Assembly (NCBI GenBank): GCA_963784195.1
Contig: CAWARA010000020.1
Coordinates: 868,001 to 932,000 of the forward strand
Direction: 5' to 3'
Source: CAVQAH01 sp963784195
GTDB taxonomy: Bacteria > Acidobacteriota > Vicinamibacteria > Vicinamibacterales > 2-12-FULL-66-21
Length of the DNA stretch: 64,000 nt
A program made the position numbers and the translations under genes. Positions 36,182 through 46,950 of the stretch are shown piece after piece. The notes under the pieces are model-generated. The model was not told where the DNA came from. It searched no databases and was given only the letters and a program-made list of their open reading frames with translations. The stretch's first letter is position 1. Each line of letters begins with the position of its first letter.

Positions 36182-37736
36182 CGCATCGCTCGTCAGCTGC
36201 TGACCGAAAGCGTCGTGCTGTCGATCGTCTCGGCTGCTGCCGGAGTGGCGCTCGCCGCGTGGGGGATTCGAAGCACTTGTCGCCGCCGCGCCGGAAGGCG
36301 TGCCGCGGCTCGAGCAGACCGCCATCGATGGAGGCGTCCTGGCCTTTGCCGTTGTAGTGGCGCTCGGATGCGCTCTGCTGTTCGGTCTTGCGCCAGCCAT
36401 CCGCGCCGCACGCAGTGACGTGCAGACGATGTTGAAGGAAGGTGGACGCGGAGGAAGCCTGGGTGGCGTTCGGGATCGACTGCGCTCGACACTAATCGCG
36501 GCAGAGCTCGCGCTCGCGCTGCTGCTGCTCGTCGGCGCCGGGCTTCTGATCCGAAGTTCGCTGGCGTTGCAACGGGTCAATGCGGGATTCGACCCTTCCG
36601 GCGTCATGTCAGCGCGGCTTGCGCTGCCAGCATCGGAGTTCGCGGACCACGACCGCATCGCGCTGGCATTCACGCAACTCGCCGAGCGAGTCAAAGCGAT
36701 ACCGGGGACGGAACAGACGGCATTGACGACCCAGATTCCGATGGGCCCGGGCGGCAACAGCAACGGGCTGATTCGAGAGGGCGTTGCCTTCGATCAACGA
36801 AACGGCATCCAGAGCCGGCTGCGGATCGTATCGCCAGGTTACTTCAGCACGATGCGTATCCCGATCATCAAGGGCCGAGACGTCAGCGAAGCGGACCGGC
36901 GAGGCGGCTTGAAGGTGATGATCGTCAGCCAGTCGCTCGCCGAAGCGGCGTTCCCGGGCCAGGACCCAATCGGCAAGCGGATCGCCTGCTGCGAGCCCGC
37001 CGCGGATGGGAAGAGCCCTGACTACAAGACGATCGTCGGCTTGGTCGGTGACGTGCGCTGGCGCGGCCCCGGTATCGCCGCCACACCAGAGTTCTACCTG
37101 CCGCTGGCGCAGGCGCCTCGAGGCTCCTGGGAATGGGTTCAGCGAACCATGTATGTCGTGGTGCGCACATCACTGACGCCTGAGGCCATGTCGAACCCCC
37201 TTCGCATGGCTGCGGCGGACGTCGCGCCCGGGGTACCGCTGTTCGGCCTGATGACGATGGAGCAGCGGGTCAAGAACTCACTGGCGACGGCAAAGTTCAA
37301 CACGCTGCTGTTGACGCTGCTCAGCGCGATCGGTCTCGTGCTCTCCGCCGTGGGCATCTACGGCGTCATCGCCTACTTCGTGACCAGAAGGACCCAGGAA
37401 ATCGGCGTTCGCATGGCGCTCGGCGCGACACGCGGCGATGTGGTCCGGCTCGTCATCGGTCAGGCCGCGAAACCTGTGGCGCTGGGCATTGTCGCGGGCA
37501 TGATTGCCTCGGCATTTCTCACACGGATTCTCTCCAGCCAGTTGTTCGGTGTGACCCCAGGCGATCCCGTCACGTTTGCCATCGTCGCAACAACTCTTGC
37601 CGCGGTCGGGCTGCTGGCCAGCCTCGTGCCGGCCACTCGCGCAGCCACAGTGAATCCAACACGGGCGCTTACACACGAACTGAATGAACTGACGCTGCCG
37701 TGGTTCGTGGTCGTGGCTCGTGGTTGGTCCGGCTAA
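36182..37736 (+). CDS. ADOP-family permease, part 3 of 3 (with one more frameshift near 36265)
   Basis: RIARQLLTESVVLSIVSAAA lies in one frame up to GCGTGGGGGATTCG (36259-36270). There the G5 run needs to be G4 to continue as ALVAAAPEGVPRLEQTAIDG in the frame of 36300-37736. This part holds the second MacB domain (IVSPGYFSTMRIPIIKGRDV, VSQSLAEAAFPGQDPIGKRI) and C-terminal FtsX domain (LTLLSAIGLVLSAVGIYGVI). The protein should end near NPTRALTHEL, but the ORF runs on into repeat DNA, giving the odd tail LPWFVVVARGWSG. The G-run break is a typical homopolymer error. Confidence 0.82.
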
Positions 37737-37752
37737 AGCCGGACACTACGAC
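37698..37752. repeat. GTGGTTCGTGG words and GTCCGGCTAAAGCCGGAC hairpin
   Basis: CGTGGTTCGTGGTCGTGGCT words lead into a perfect small hairpin, GTCCGGCTAAAGCCGGAC (37725-37742), followed by ACTACGA. The same stem-loop motif appears in split form at 9682-9737. It forms the last codons of the ADOP frame and the gap of 25 bases to the convergent amidohydrolase. Confidence 0.6.
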
Positions 37753-37761
37753 TCGGAATAA

Positions 37762-38538
37762 CTAGGTCCCGGACTCCAGCCGTTTGTCGATTTCGGCGCG
37801 GCTCATCCACCGCCCATTGAGCATCACACCGGCGATCGCCGACGAATTCTCGATCTTCTCGAGCGGGTTCGCATCGAGCAGCACGAGATCCGCACGCTTT
37901 CCGTTCGCGATCGTGCCGGTGGTCGGATCGTTGAAGTAGGTTCCGACGTTGACCGTGCCCGTGCGAAGCGCCTGATAGGGTGTAAGGCCTGCGGCTACCA
38001 GCGAGCCGAGCTCGCGATGTGCCGAAAAGCCTGGCACGTTCCAGATCTGCGGCGCATCCGATCCGAGTCCGAACGGGACGCCAGCGTCGTACAACGTCTT
38101 GATCAGCTTTCGCCGGAGCGCGATGAATTTCTGACGGTCGGCGGCCGGCACCTGAAGAAACTTCTTCTTTTCTTCCACCCAGGCATCGAGCTGCTTGGGA
38201 TTCTGCACGTATTTCATCTCGGGCCGGCTCCTCAAACTGTCAGGCGGCTCCTCGGACATCAGATTGTCGAACAGGATCTCGGTGGGCACCTGCCACGTGC
38301 CGGCGGCCTTGGTCTTCTGCACGAGATCGGCCAGCCTGCTTTCGTCGACCTCGCCCACCAGATTGAGGCCGAAGAACTGTGACGGAACAGTGCTCTTCGA
38401 CATCGCTTCCACGTAACCGTCGAGATGATCGATCGACCGATACCGCGTTTCGAGTGCGTGCACAACGCCAACCTCGGCCGGAACGTGACCGGCGAAGTCC
38501 ATCTTCAGTTCCTGCGCCTTCGCGGCGAGCGCATCGTA
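37762..38538 (-). CDS. Amidohydrolase family protein, part 2 of 2 (C-terminal; gene 37762-39106)
   Basis: The C-terminal half, in reading order YDALAAKAQELKMDFAGHVP (metal ligand H), HALETRYRSIDHLDGYVEAM, GVPFGLGSDAPQIWNVPGFS (final Asp), PYQALRTGTVNVGTYF and NGKRADLVLLDANPLEKIEN. The literal ORF begins at 38502. It converges on the ADOP gene at 35006-37736. An exported imidazolonepropionase-like hydrolase; substrate unknown. Confidence 0.85.
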   Translation of the reverse strand, partial: YDALAAKAQELKMDFAGHVPAEVGVVHALETRYRSIDHLDGYVEAMSKSTVPSQFFGLNLVGEVDESRLADLVQKTKAAGTWQVPTEILFDNLMSEEPPDSLRSRPEMKYVQNPKQLDAWVEEKKKFLQVPAADRQKFIALRRKLIKTLYDAGVPFGLGSDAPQIWNVPGFSAHRELGSLVAAGLTPYQALRTGTVNVGTYFNDPTTGTIANGKRADLVLLDANPLEKIENSSAIAGVMLNGRWMSRAEIDKRLESGT

Positions 38539-39106
38539 CGCGGCTCGGGGAATCGCCTGGATGGATCTTCAGCAGGTCGTAACCAGCCGCCTTCTGCGCG
38601 GTCACGGCTTCGATCGCCGCTTCTTTGGTGGGAACCGTGTTGCCGTTCAGCGAGGGCCCCGACGTGTAGATGCGCGGGCTGACGATCTCTGCCGCTCGCC
38701 GCGCGCGACCGGTAACTCGAGATGCCTCGGATCGCCAAGCATTCCTCGGATCGTGCCGATGCCGTTGGCCGCGTAGAGGAACAACACTCGTCTCGATAGC
38801 CGCGTCAGGCGCCTGGCCGCCTGGAATATGCGCGTGCATCTCGGCCAGCGCCGGCATCAGGAACTTGCCCGCGCCATCGACTCGGACGGCGCCAGCGGGC
38901 ACTTCGGTCTTTCCGTTCGGTCCGACGCTCACGATGCGGCCCTCGCGTACGACGACGGTTTGATCGCGAAGGACGGTGTCGCGATCCATGGGAATCACGT
39001 GGACGCCGACGAATGCCGTCGCCGGACCAGGCTGAGCCGCAGGAAGGGTCGTGATTCCAGCGAAGAGCGTTCCACACGCACAGGCGATCGCAGCGAGGAT
39101 CTTCAT
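38539..39106 (-). CDS. Amidohydrolase family protein, part 1 of 2 (N-terminal, with a double frameshift)
   Basis: Starts MKILAAIACACGTLFAGITT (signal peptide) at 39106, with GGAG upstream. FVGVHVIPMDRDTVLRDQTV and MPALAEMHAHIPGGQAP (metal HxH) follow. Between about 38785 and 38705 the correct frame is another one (VLFLYAANGIGTIRGMLGDP), so two compensating indels have scrambled about 27 codons of the literal ORF. The third break is beside GTAC at 38536-38539, between LLKIHPGDSPSR and YDALAAK. Three indels within 300 bases make this the worst-hit gene in the window. Confidence 0.82.
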
Positions 39107-39245
39107 GCTCACAACTCCTTCGCGCGATCCTATCAACTGGGATCGGAACAGGCGATGGGCTGGTGAGGAACGGCTGCGCGGCGTCGCGAGCTGCTGTTTG
39201 CCCGGCGCGAGGCCGCACCGCTGAGGGACCGGCAGCGACGTCGCG

Positions 39246-40684
39246 TCAGCGCACGATGATGGTCGTTTCGGCAGTCCTGCCTGCGCTGTCGCTGACCGCG
39301 ATGCGATGCATGCCCACCTTCAGCGGCCAGTGAAGGGCTGACTCGGATGACGACGTGCCGAGTGATTGTCCGTCGATGTGCCACTCGACCTGTCCCGGCC
39401 GGGCAGCAACCACGCGCAAGGCAAGCGTCTGGAACTCAGGGCGCAGCGTCGGGTCGATGAGGTAGGTCGTGCCGGTTGGCGGGTTGGCGATCTGCAAGGC
39501 TGGCGCGGGCCTGACAGGGTTCGTTGTGGCCCGTTCCATTGGCTGTGCAGCAGCCGGCGTCAGCCGGCGATCGGTGAGCCGACCGTTCTGCCGGGCCCAC
39601 TGGCGGTACTCCGCCGGCCACATCACCAGGACGCCTTCGTCGCTCTGGTGATGCCAGCTGCAAGGCAGGTCGTTGCTTGAATCGCCTGTCCGGCTGCTTG
39701 AATCGCCTGTCCGGCTGTTTGGATCGCCTGTCCGGCGGCGCGATGGAACCCACTCGCGCTGGCGGGACGGGCACCACGCGTTGGCAACCATGCCGGATAG
39801 CGCGCAGTACTCGCGGTCGATCATCCCCTCGGGCCTCGGCACCACGTCGCGGCTGCCGAACCCTGAGGCGCTATGCACTCGAGCGGCGGCGGCCAGCATC
39901 ACGCTGTGAAAGATCGGACCGGCGCCGGTCACGCCCGACGAGTTCCTGAGCGGCGTGCGATCGAAGTTGCCGACCCAGACACCCACGGTGACCTCACGCG
40001 TGTAGCCGACTGTCCAGTTGTCGTGATATGCCTGCGACGTACCGGTTTTCACGGCCACCGGGAACGGAAACTCGAGATATCCACCACGTCCGAAGATGTA
40101 CTCGCGTGCGTCGTGATCCGAAAGAATGTCGGTGATCCAGTACGCCGTCATGGGCGACACCAGTCGTCTGCGAGCGCGCGTGTCATCCGATCGGCTCCAG
40201 CGAGGTTCGACCCACTCTCCTCCGCGCGCAAACGCGGCGTACGCCGCCACGAGCTCGTCGAGGCGGACCTCGGCATTGCCAAGCGTCATGCCAAGGCCGT
40301 AGTACGACGGATTGCGATCGAAGCTGCTGAAACCCGCGCGCGTCAGGAAGCGAAGGAGCTTGGGAACGCCAAGGTTCGAAGCCAGGGCAACCGCTGGGAC
40401 GTTCTCGGAGCCGGCGAGCGCGCGGCGCGCCAGGAGCGGACCGCGGTAGCGGCCGTCGTAGTTCCGCGGACTGTAGAGCACACCCTGTTCCGCCGTTGGA
40501 AAGTGAGATGGAATGTCGGGCAGGACAGACGCGGGGGTCAGCCCATCTTCGAACGCAAGCGCATAGGTGAACGGTTTGAGTGTCGAGCCCGGCTGACGAA
40601 GGGTCACCGGACCGTTGATCGCGCCACCGCGTTCACGGTCGAAGTAGTCCCCGGAACCCTCCCACGCGATCCATTCACCTCGTG
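39246..40684 (-). CDS. pbpC: Penicillin-binding protein 1C, part 2 of 2 (transpeptidase; gene 39246-41664)
   Basis: Transpeptidase and C-terminal domains: GEWIAWEGSGDYFDRERGGA, then the catalytic SxxK in RQPGSTLKPFTYALAFEDGL, SENVPAVALASNLGV (SxN region) and KTG in FPVAVKTGTSQAYHDNWTVG. The C-terminus has the BiPBP_C-like strand domain (LRVVAARPGQVEWHIDGQSL). Near 39680-39740 a short in-frame repeat, DSSSRTGDSS-type (SRTGDPNSRTGDSSSRTGDS), interrupts the protein. The literal ORF starts at 40607. Confidence 0.9.
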
Positions 40685-41664
40685 ACGTTGTCCAGCACGA
40701 CGACCGCCACGTTCGCGGCGCCGTGCCGCTCGAGCAGCGTCCGCTGGCTGCGGATGATGCCGGCGATGTCGTCCTGCAGCGATGCGTCGATCGTGGTTTC
40801 GATCCTGGCCGGTCGATCGGGTGTCGAGGCCAGCACCATTTCGACGAAGTGTGGGGCGCGGAACGGAGAGGCGTACCGGGTCAGAATCAGCTGCTCGCTT
40901 CGCGCCTCCTGAGCAGATGCCGCCGACAGCAGGCCGTATGTCTCCATCCGCCGAATCACCGCCCGCTGCCTCGTGGTCGCTGATTGCTGATTGCGGTACG
41001 GATTGAAGCTCGACGGCCGCTGCGGCAATCCAGCCAAGAACGATGACTGCGCAACGGTCAGCATCGAGGCGTCGCAGCCGAAATACGCGCGGCTCGCCCG
41101 CTCGGCACCGACGAGCTGATTGCCATAGGACGCCAGGTTCAGATACATCGCGAGGATTTCGCGCTTGTCGAACCGATGCTCGAGCCGGAATGCCAATACC
41201 GCTTCGCGGACCTTCCCACTCCAGCCGCGCGTCCGCCCCGGCGATCGGCGATTCATCAGGAGCTTGGCGACCTGCTGCGTGATCGTCGAGCCACCCTCGA
41301 CGATCCTGCCCTCCATCACGTTCTGCCTGAGGGCACGTGCCATCGCGACCGGATCGAGGCCGACATGCGACCAGAACCGCCGATCCTCAGCGGCAATGGT
41401 TGCATTGACGAGCGCAAGGGGCAGATTGTCGGCGCGAAGCCGGATGTTGCGGGTTCCGTCACCCGATAGCGCTTCGTACAGGGGCGTGCCGCCGCGGTCG
41501 ACGACGACCGTCGACGAGCTGTCCGACAGGTCGAGCAGATCGGGCGCGATCGGACCGAGGCGAAGCCAGAGACCCGCGGCGAGCGCAACGCATGCGAGCG
41601 CAACCGCAAGCCCCAATCGTGGGTGCCGTCTCAACAAAACCCCGATGCGTCGAGTTGATGCCAT
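40685..41664 (-). CDS. pbpC: Penicillin-binding protein 1C, part 1 of 2 (glycosyltransferase)
   Basis: N-terminal 327 residues: a membrane anchor (LGLAVALACVALAAGLWLRL, about 16-35) and a GT51 peptidoglycan glycosyltransferase domain with ATIAAEDRRFWSHVGLDPVA (catalytic Glu in EDRRF), GGSTITQQVAKLLM and YLNLASYGNQLVGAERASRA. The frame breaks at GTCACGAGGTGAATGG (40677-40690); removing one base turns VTR-stop into VTGEWIAWEG. It makes glycan strands and cross-links at the cytoplasmic membrane. It is paired with an alpha-2-macroglobulin gene upstream, as in E. coli yfhM-pbpC. Confidence 0.9.
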
Positions 41665-41805
41665 GACTGTCGTCTTGCCCCGAAACGAACCACGAGCGAC
41701 GATCCACGCCCGCCTCCGCTCGTCGCCAAATGCTCGACGAGCTACGGCGAGGCCTCGCCGAAGCGCGCGAGCATCATGCGCGCGTAGGCGGGAACTACGG
41801 TTGAA

Positions 41806-43020
41806 TCAGCGTTTTATTTCAACGATCGCAGTCGCGGTTCTTCCAAATACCTCGGGCTCATACATCTCTTCCGCACGTGCCGGGGCGGTTCGGAACGTAC
41901 CGGCCGTCGTGGCGCGGGCGATATAGGTGAACTCGTGCGTGCCCTCACTGAGGCGCGTCGCAAACAACAGCACGCGGTCGTCGTGGCGCTCAACGTGGTC
42001 GAAGCCTCCGCGCTGCCACCACGAGAACCAGCTCCGTTCTGCATCGCCTTGATCGTCCTGGCGCTCCGCCAGCGACGCTGCGGTCGTGGCGAACCAGGAT
42101 TCCACCGGTTCGAAGCCCGCCGGGAGCGGATCGGTGACGGCGACGTAACGGCGCTCTTTGGTCAGCTGGAACGTCAGGGTGACGCGCACGAGGTCACCGG
42201 CCTTGTAAGTCGTTGAGCCCGGCTGCGTGCCATCCTCAACGTATGGAGCATAGGACCGTTCGATACGAAAGCCACTGTCGAGGCCGTCCTGATACAGCTC
42301 GTCGGCCGCATAGCGCAGCCGCGCGGTGTAAAACAGCGTGCCGGCGCCCTCACGCGCAAACGTCAGCTTCTGCGTCGAACCGGCCGGTCCCGAGGCCAAT
42401 ACCTGATCCATCGGTACGGCGGTCGACGCGGACTCCGTCGAGCGGCCGCGGAACTCCTCGCGCGTCATCTCCTTCCCGCCAAGCGTGACCACCGCGCGAA
42501 AGTCGGGAACGACGGTCTCGAACTTGCGGTAATAGGCGACAAGCGATTCCATGGCGTAGGCATTTTCCTGGGTGTTCCCCCAGCGCCCGTCTTTCCGCGC
42601 GGCCATCATCCATCTGACCATCGGACGGATTGGCGCGTCCCCCTCACCGCTGCGGACCAGCGTGTTCAGGACAATGGCCGTCGAACGCACGTTCGAGTTC
42701 CAGAACCACAGCAAGTAGGGATCGCTGAGCTCTTCGACGTGGGCGCTGCCCCCTTCGGGGAGGATCGCATTCGTCATCCGACGTTTGAGCTCCGCCAGCC
42801 GCGCCGGCGTGTCCGGCTGGGCCGGACCGCGCCGCGCCTGCATAGCGTCAAGAAGATACGCAAGCGCAAACACCGGCATCCGATCGCGGTATCCATAGAG
42901 CCGGTTGACGTGCGAGTCCTGATTGCGTCCGCCTTCGACGAGCACCTTGACCGCGAACGCCTGCCACGCGGTGTAAGCGGGCCACCACCCTTCGTTCGCA
43001 GGCGGCGCGTGGCCAGCTCG
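41806..43020 (-). CDS. Bacterial alpha-2-macroglobulin, part 3 of 3 (C-terminal; gene 41806-47773)
   Basis: C-terminal TED/MG10-like region: PPANEGWWPAYTAWQAFAVK, RNQDSHVNRLYGYRDRMPVF, a helical toroid (ARLAELKRRMTNAILPEGGS, SNVRSTAIVLNTLVRSGEGD, NTQENAYAMESLVAYYRKFE) and a final beta domain ending FGRTATAIVEIKR. The literal ORF runs from 43317. The break near 43020-43030 (ACGCGCCGCCTGCG) lacks one base between ELATR and PPANEGWW. Confidence 0.84.
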   Translation of the reverse strand, partial: RAGHAPPANEGWWPAYTAWQAFAVKVLVEGGRNQDSHVNRLYGYRDRMPVFALAYLLDAMQARRGPAQPDTPARLAELKRRMTNAILPEGGSAHVEELSDPYLLWFWNSNVRSTAIVLNTLVRSGEGDAPIRPMVRWMMAARKDGRWGNTQENAYAMESLVAYYRKFETVVPDFRAVVTLGGKEMTREEFRGRSTESASTAVPMDQVLASGPAGSTQKLTFAREGAGTLFYTARLRYAADELYQDGLDSGFRIERSYAPYVEDGTQPGSTTYKAGDLVRVTLTFQLTKERRYVAVTDPLPAGFEPVESWFATTAASLAERQDDQGDAERSWFSWWQRGGFDHVERHDDRVLLFATRLSEGTHEFTYIARATTAGTFRTAPARAEEMYEPEVFGRTATAIVEIKR

Positions 43021-46000
43021 CGCTGCAGGTAGTCGTAAGCCCTCGCGCGCATGCCCTGATTGACGTCGTATTTGAGGTCGGCGGCGGTCTTGAAGACGTG
43101 CAACAGATAGCTGGTGAGGTACGGCGAGACGGTCGAACAGTTGCCTGGCCAATAGGCAAAGCCTCCGTCCGGACACTGGAAGCGTTCGAGCTCTTTCAAC
43201 GACGCTTGAACAGCCGGGCGCATCTTCCCGGTGTCGACGCCGGGCAGTGTGAACGCGTCGCCCAGATCGGCAGCGAGGAGCATGGCCAGCGTGCGCGATC
43301 CACGTTGCTCGGCGCATCCGTACGGATACTCGACGAGGTACCGTGCCCCTTCTCCGAGCCCAACCATCGCAGTCGACGACAGCTCCACGTGAACGCCGCC
43401 GAACCCTGGCACGACGCCCGACGGCAGGGTCAGCGATTCGGTAGCAGTCGTGCTGGTGCCAGCTGCTTCTCCGTAAGCGGCGACGGTCTCGGCCGATGCC
43501 AGGATCTCGACGGGAATCACATCCTCGAAGGCATCGGTTTCGTCGCCGAGCTTCACGGCCATCTGAACCCGTGCGCGGCCAATGCGCTTGCCAGTTGCGT
43601 CGAAACGCGTCTCCACCGAGCCCCCGGCAGCAAGTTGCGTCGTCTGCTGTGCCTGGCCGGTGAACTCGAGAATGTCCGGATCCAGGCTCTTGATCGTGAC
43701 GGTCGCGGCGCCAGCCTGAGGCAACTGACTCGTGACGACCGCGCCGAAGTACGCCATGTCCCCCACTGCAAGAAAACGCGGGAACGTCGGCTTCAGGGTC
43801 AACGGCTTGTTGACGCGAACCTCGGCGTCGCCGCCGCCGAACCGCGAGTTGCGATCGCCCGCCACCGCCATGATCCGGTAAGTCGTGAGCGATTCGGGCA
43901 GCTTCACATCAACGCTCGCGAGCCCGTTCGCATCGGTGATCACGGAGCCCACCCAGAACGCAAGAACGCGAAAATCTTTTCTCAGCGTTCCGGCCCCGGG
44001 ATCGGACCCGCCGCCGCCACCCTCAGTCTCTCCCTTGGGCGTCAGCACACGGCGGCTGATGATCCGCTGCCGGCTGTCAGCGGTGAGGACCTGGAGTGAC
44101 TTCTCGACATAGACCGAACCAAGAACGTCGGGCGTCCGGTATCCCGTGAGGGAGAGCACGCCGTAGTCCACGGCCCAGAGCGTGACCTCGCTCCGAGTGC
44201 CGGCACCCGTGTGGTCCTTCACGGAGAGGTTGACCTTCGCCATATTCGCGGGTCTGTACTCTTCCTTGTTGGCGTTCACCGTGAGCGTCAGACGTTTTGA
44301 CGAGTCCTCCACCTTCAGCTCGACGTAGCCCAGTCGAAACGAAGGCTTGCCGGGATCGCTGGTATCCGCGATCGCGTAAGGCCCGCCTGTCGCGGTCTCG
44401 CCCGGTTTTGCCTCTTGCGCTTTCGACCGGCCCTTGATCAGCAGTACCGAGACGAACACGTTCGGAATGTCCCGCTCGGACACCGGAATCGAAACGGATT
44501 GCTGCGTCGAGGTCAGTGCGAACTGGCGGTGCGAGCGGATGCCTTCGCGTTCTGTCGTGACGAGCGCGGTCGCCTGCTCCCAGGGCGACTGGATCATGAT
44601 GCGAGCGGTATCGCCTGGCTTGTACGTCTTCCTTTCGGGAACCAGCTCGATCCTGTTGTGATCGAAGCGGGCCCACGCGGTGTAACCGTCGCCAAGCGCG
44701 TAGAAGGACGTCCGGGTCACAGCCGATCGGCCGTTCTCGCCTTTGCCGACCGCCTCGAGCATGAAGTAGCCGCCGTTGGGAATGGGGATCTCCAGCGGCA
44801 CGGCTTCGCTGGCCGTCGTAACGGTCCACGATCCGGCCGGAACCTCCTTCCGTTCCGTATCCCAGGTGTAGAAACCGTTGCCCTCAGCGCGACGCACGCT
44901 CAACCACTGCACCTGCGTCAGCGTCACGGTCACCGGAACGCCAGCGACGGTCATGCCCTCCGGCGACACGGTGACGACTTCGGTCTTCAGCCCGGCCTTC
45001 TGTTCAACGAAGTACGACGGCTGCCTGATCCCGACATACCACGGCGCGGGATGGACGGTGATGCTCGCGCGGTTGGCGATGTGCTGGCGCGAGACATCCT
45101 CGACGTCTCCCTCTAGCGAGTACGAGTAAGGAATGCCGGCATCGAGCTTCGTCTCGAGCGTCAGCGCCTGAGTGCCGGCGGCCGTCAACGTGCTGTCGTC
45201 GCGGCTGATCTCTCCGGTCTCGCTCATCGTGCGTTCCGGCCACCCGACGAACAGCCAGCGGTCTTCGGGAAACTTCTCGCGAACGGCTGCAGGGGCATCG
45301 CTCAACGGTCTCTTGGTGAACGACCATTTCAGGGGACGCGCGCCCATCGCTGCGCCGAACAGGTACCTCGCCGTGACAACGCCCTTCAGCTGTGCTCCGG
45401 CGATGGGCTCGCCGGACGTCAGCGTGACATCGACGCGAAAATCCGGCCTGCGATAGGCCGCCACCAGGAACGACCCGTTCACCATCTTGGTGTAGGGAAC
45501 GTATCGATCCGCGTCGGGGCCTGGTGTCTCGCCAGGACGCAGGGCTTCAGCTGGCTTCGGCTTCGGCCGGTCACGCTCCAGCACGACCTGCATCATGTAA
45601 TTGCCGAGAGCACCATCAGCCGGAAGCGTCACTTTCCATTCCGCGCTGCTCCAGGCGTTCACCTTCACCGTACGTTCATCGACAACGCGGTCCTGGCTGT
45701 CACGGAGGGAGACGAAGACAGGCGTGCCTTCCGGCAGCAGTCGAATGCCGTCCGCCGTGTTGTGTCTCAGAACCGCCTTGACCGTCACCTCCTCGCCGAG
45801 ACGGTAGACACCCCGGTCGCTGAACACCGTGCCACGCAACATCGGCGACGCTTCGCTGAGGTTGAACGACAGTCCGAAATCCCACGGCATCACGCCTTCG
45901 TTCCAGTCGCTGCCGATGTAAGCGATGTCGCCATCCTTCTCGGCTGTGACGATGAACGAGAACTCGTACCACTCGTCCTGGTTGCGTAGCGCCGTTTGCG

Positions 46001-46950
46001 GAGCGATGGCTACGCCATCCGCGCTCGTCGTCCCGGACCAGAAGATCTGGTTGTCCAGCTTGATGATTGACACTTTAGCGCCGGCGACTGGTGCACCTGT
46101 GTCGAGACGAGTGACGAAGACGAGCGTGTTCTGCGGGCTGTCCTTGACCGTGATGCCGAGGTTGGTCACCTGGATCACCGACGCGCGGACGCGCGACTCG
46201 CCATACGGGCGCGCACGTTCGATCGGATCACCCTCCTCGACGGCCGCCCACACGAGGCCCGTGTTCGATCCTTTGAGGGCCGCGGCGAGGTCAAGCCCGT
46301 GCGACTGAATGCGATCGGGCGCTCCACCGAGGCGACGCTCCGCGCCTTCGCCTTCGGGAGTCGCGTTGAAGCGCGGCTGAAGGCGAAGGAGTGTTGGCAT
46401 CAGCTCACGAACGGCCAGCGCGGCCGACCACTGCCTGACATTGGCGAAGTTCCTCGCGTAGAACGGCAACACGTTTCCACCGCCGGTCTCCCACACACCG
46501 TGGCCATCCCCAAAGCTGGTAAAGGCTCGCTGATGCCATGTCTCGATCTGTCCGAGCCACGTGTAGCCGAGGACCTGCCCGTCGGCAGCCTGAAGGTTTG
46601 CGTCGACCGTGACGTCGTAGCGCCTGACCGGAGGTTGCGTGGGATACCCGGCGTCTTCGATCGTGAGGAAGCGGCTCTCGTCGAGCACGAAGTCGCGTCG
46701 CGCCGGAGCTTTTTCAGCTTTGGCGAGAGGCTTTCCAGCGCCCTGGCCGGTCACGTCGGTGATACGGACCGCATCGGCGAAGGCCGCGACCTTCACTTCG
46801 CGCCGTAGGTCCATCGGGTTGCGGCGGTCCGGATCGCATTGCTCGGTGCAATCGAAGCCGTTGATGAAGAACGCCGGCTCGACCTGCACCATGTAGCTCT
46901 GCTCGGACCCCGGAACCGCGGCGCCCGCCGGGCGACGGAAGGCCTCCGTC
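43021..46950 (-). CDS. Bacterial alpha-2-macroglobulin, part 2 of 3 (MG domains and thioester)
   Basis: The body of a huge periplasmic protein that traps proteases. It has many macroglobulin-like domains (DRGVYRLGEEVTVKAVLRHN, KTYKPGDTARIMIQSPWEQA, SLTGYRTPDVLGSVYVEKSL), the alpha-2-macroglobulin core LAFWVGSVITDANGLASVDV, and the thioester motif in EYPYGCAEQRGSRTLAM (CAEQ at 43303-43320). The Cys and Gln that form the thioester are both present, so it belongs to the thioester-competent class. The literal ORF starts at 46892; the frame break is beside GTAC at 46953-46956. Confidence 0.88.

Noticed and set aside
43098..44099. 333-codon plus-strand ORF
   Set aside because: Antisense shadow of the alpha-2-macroglobulin gene.
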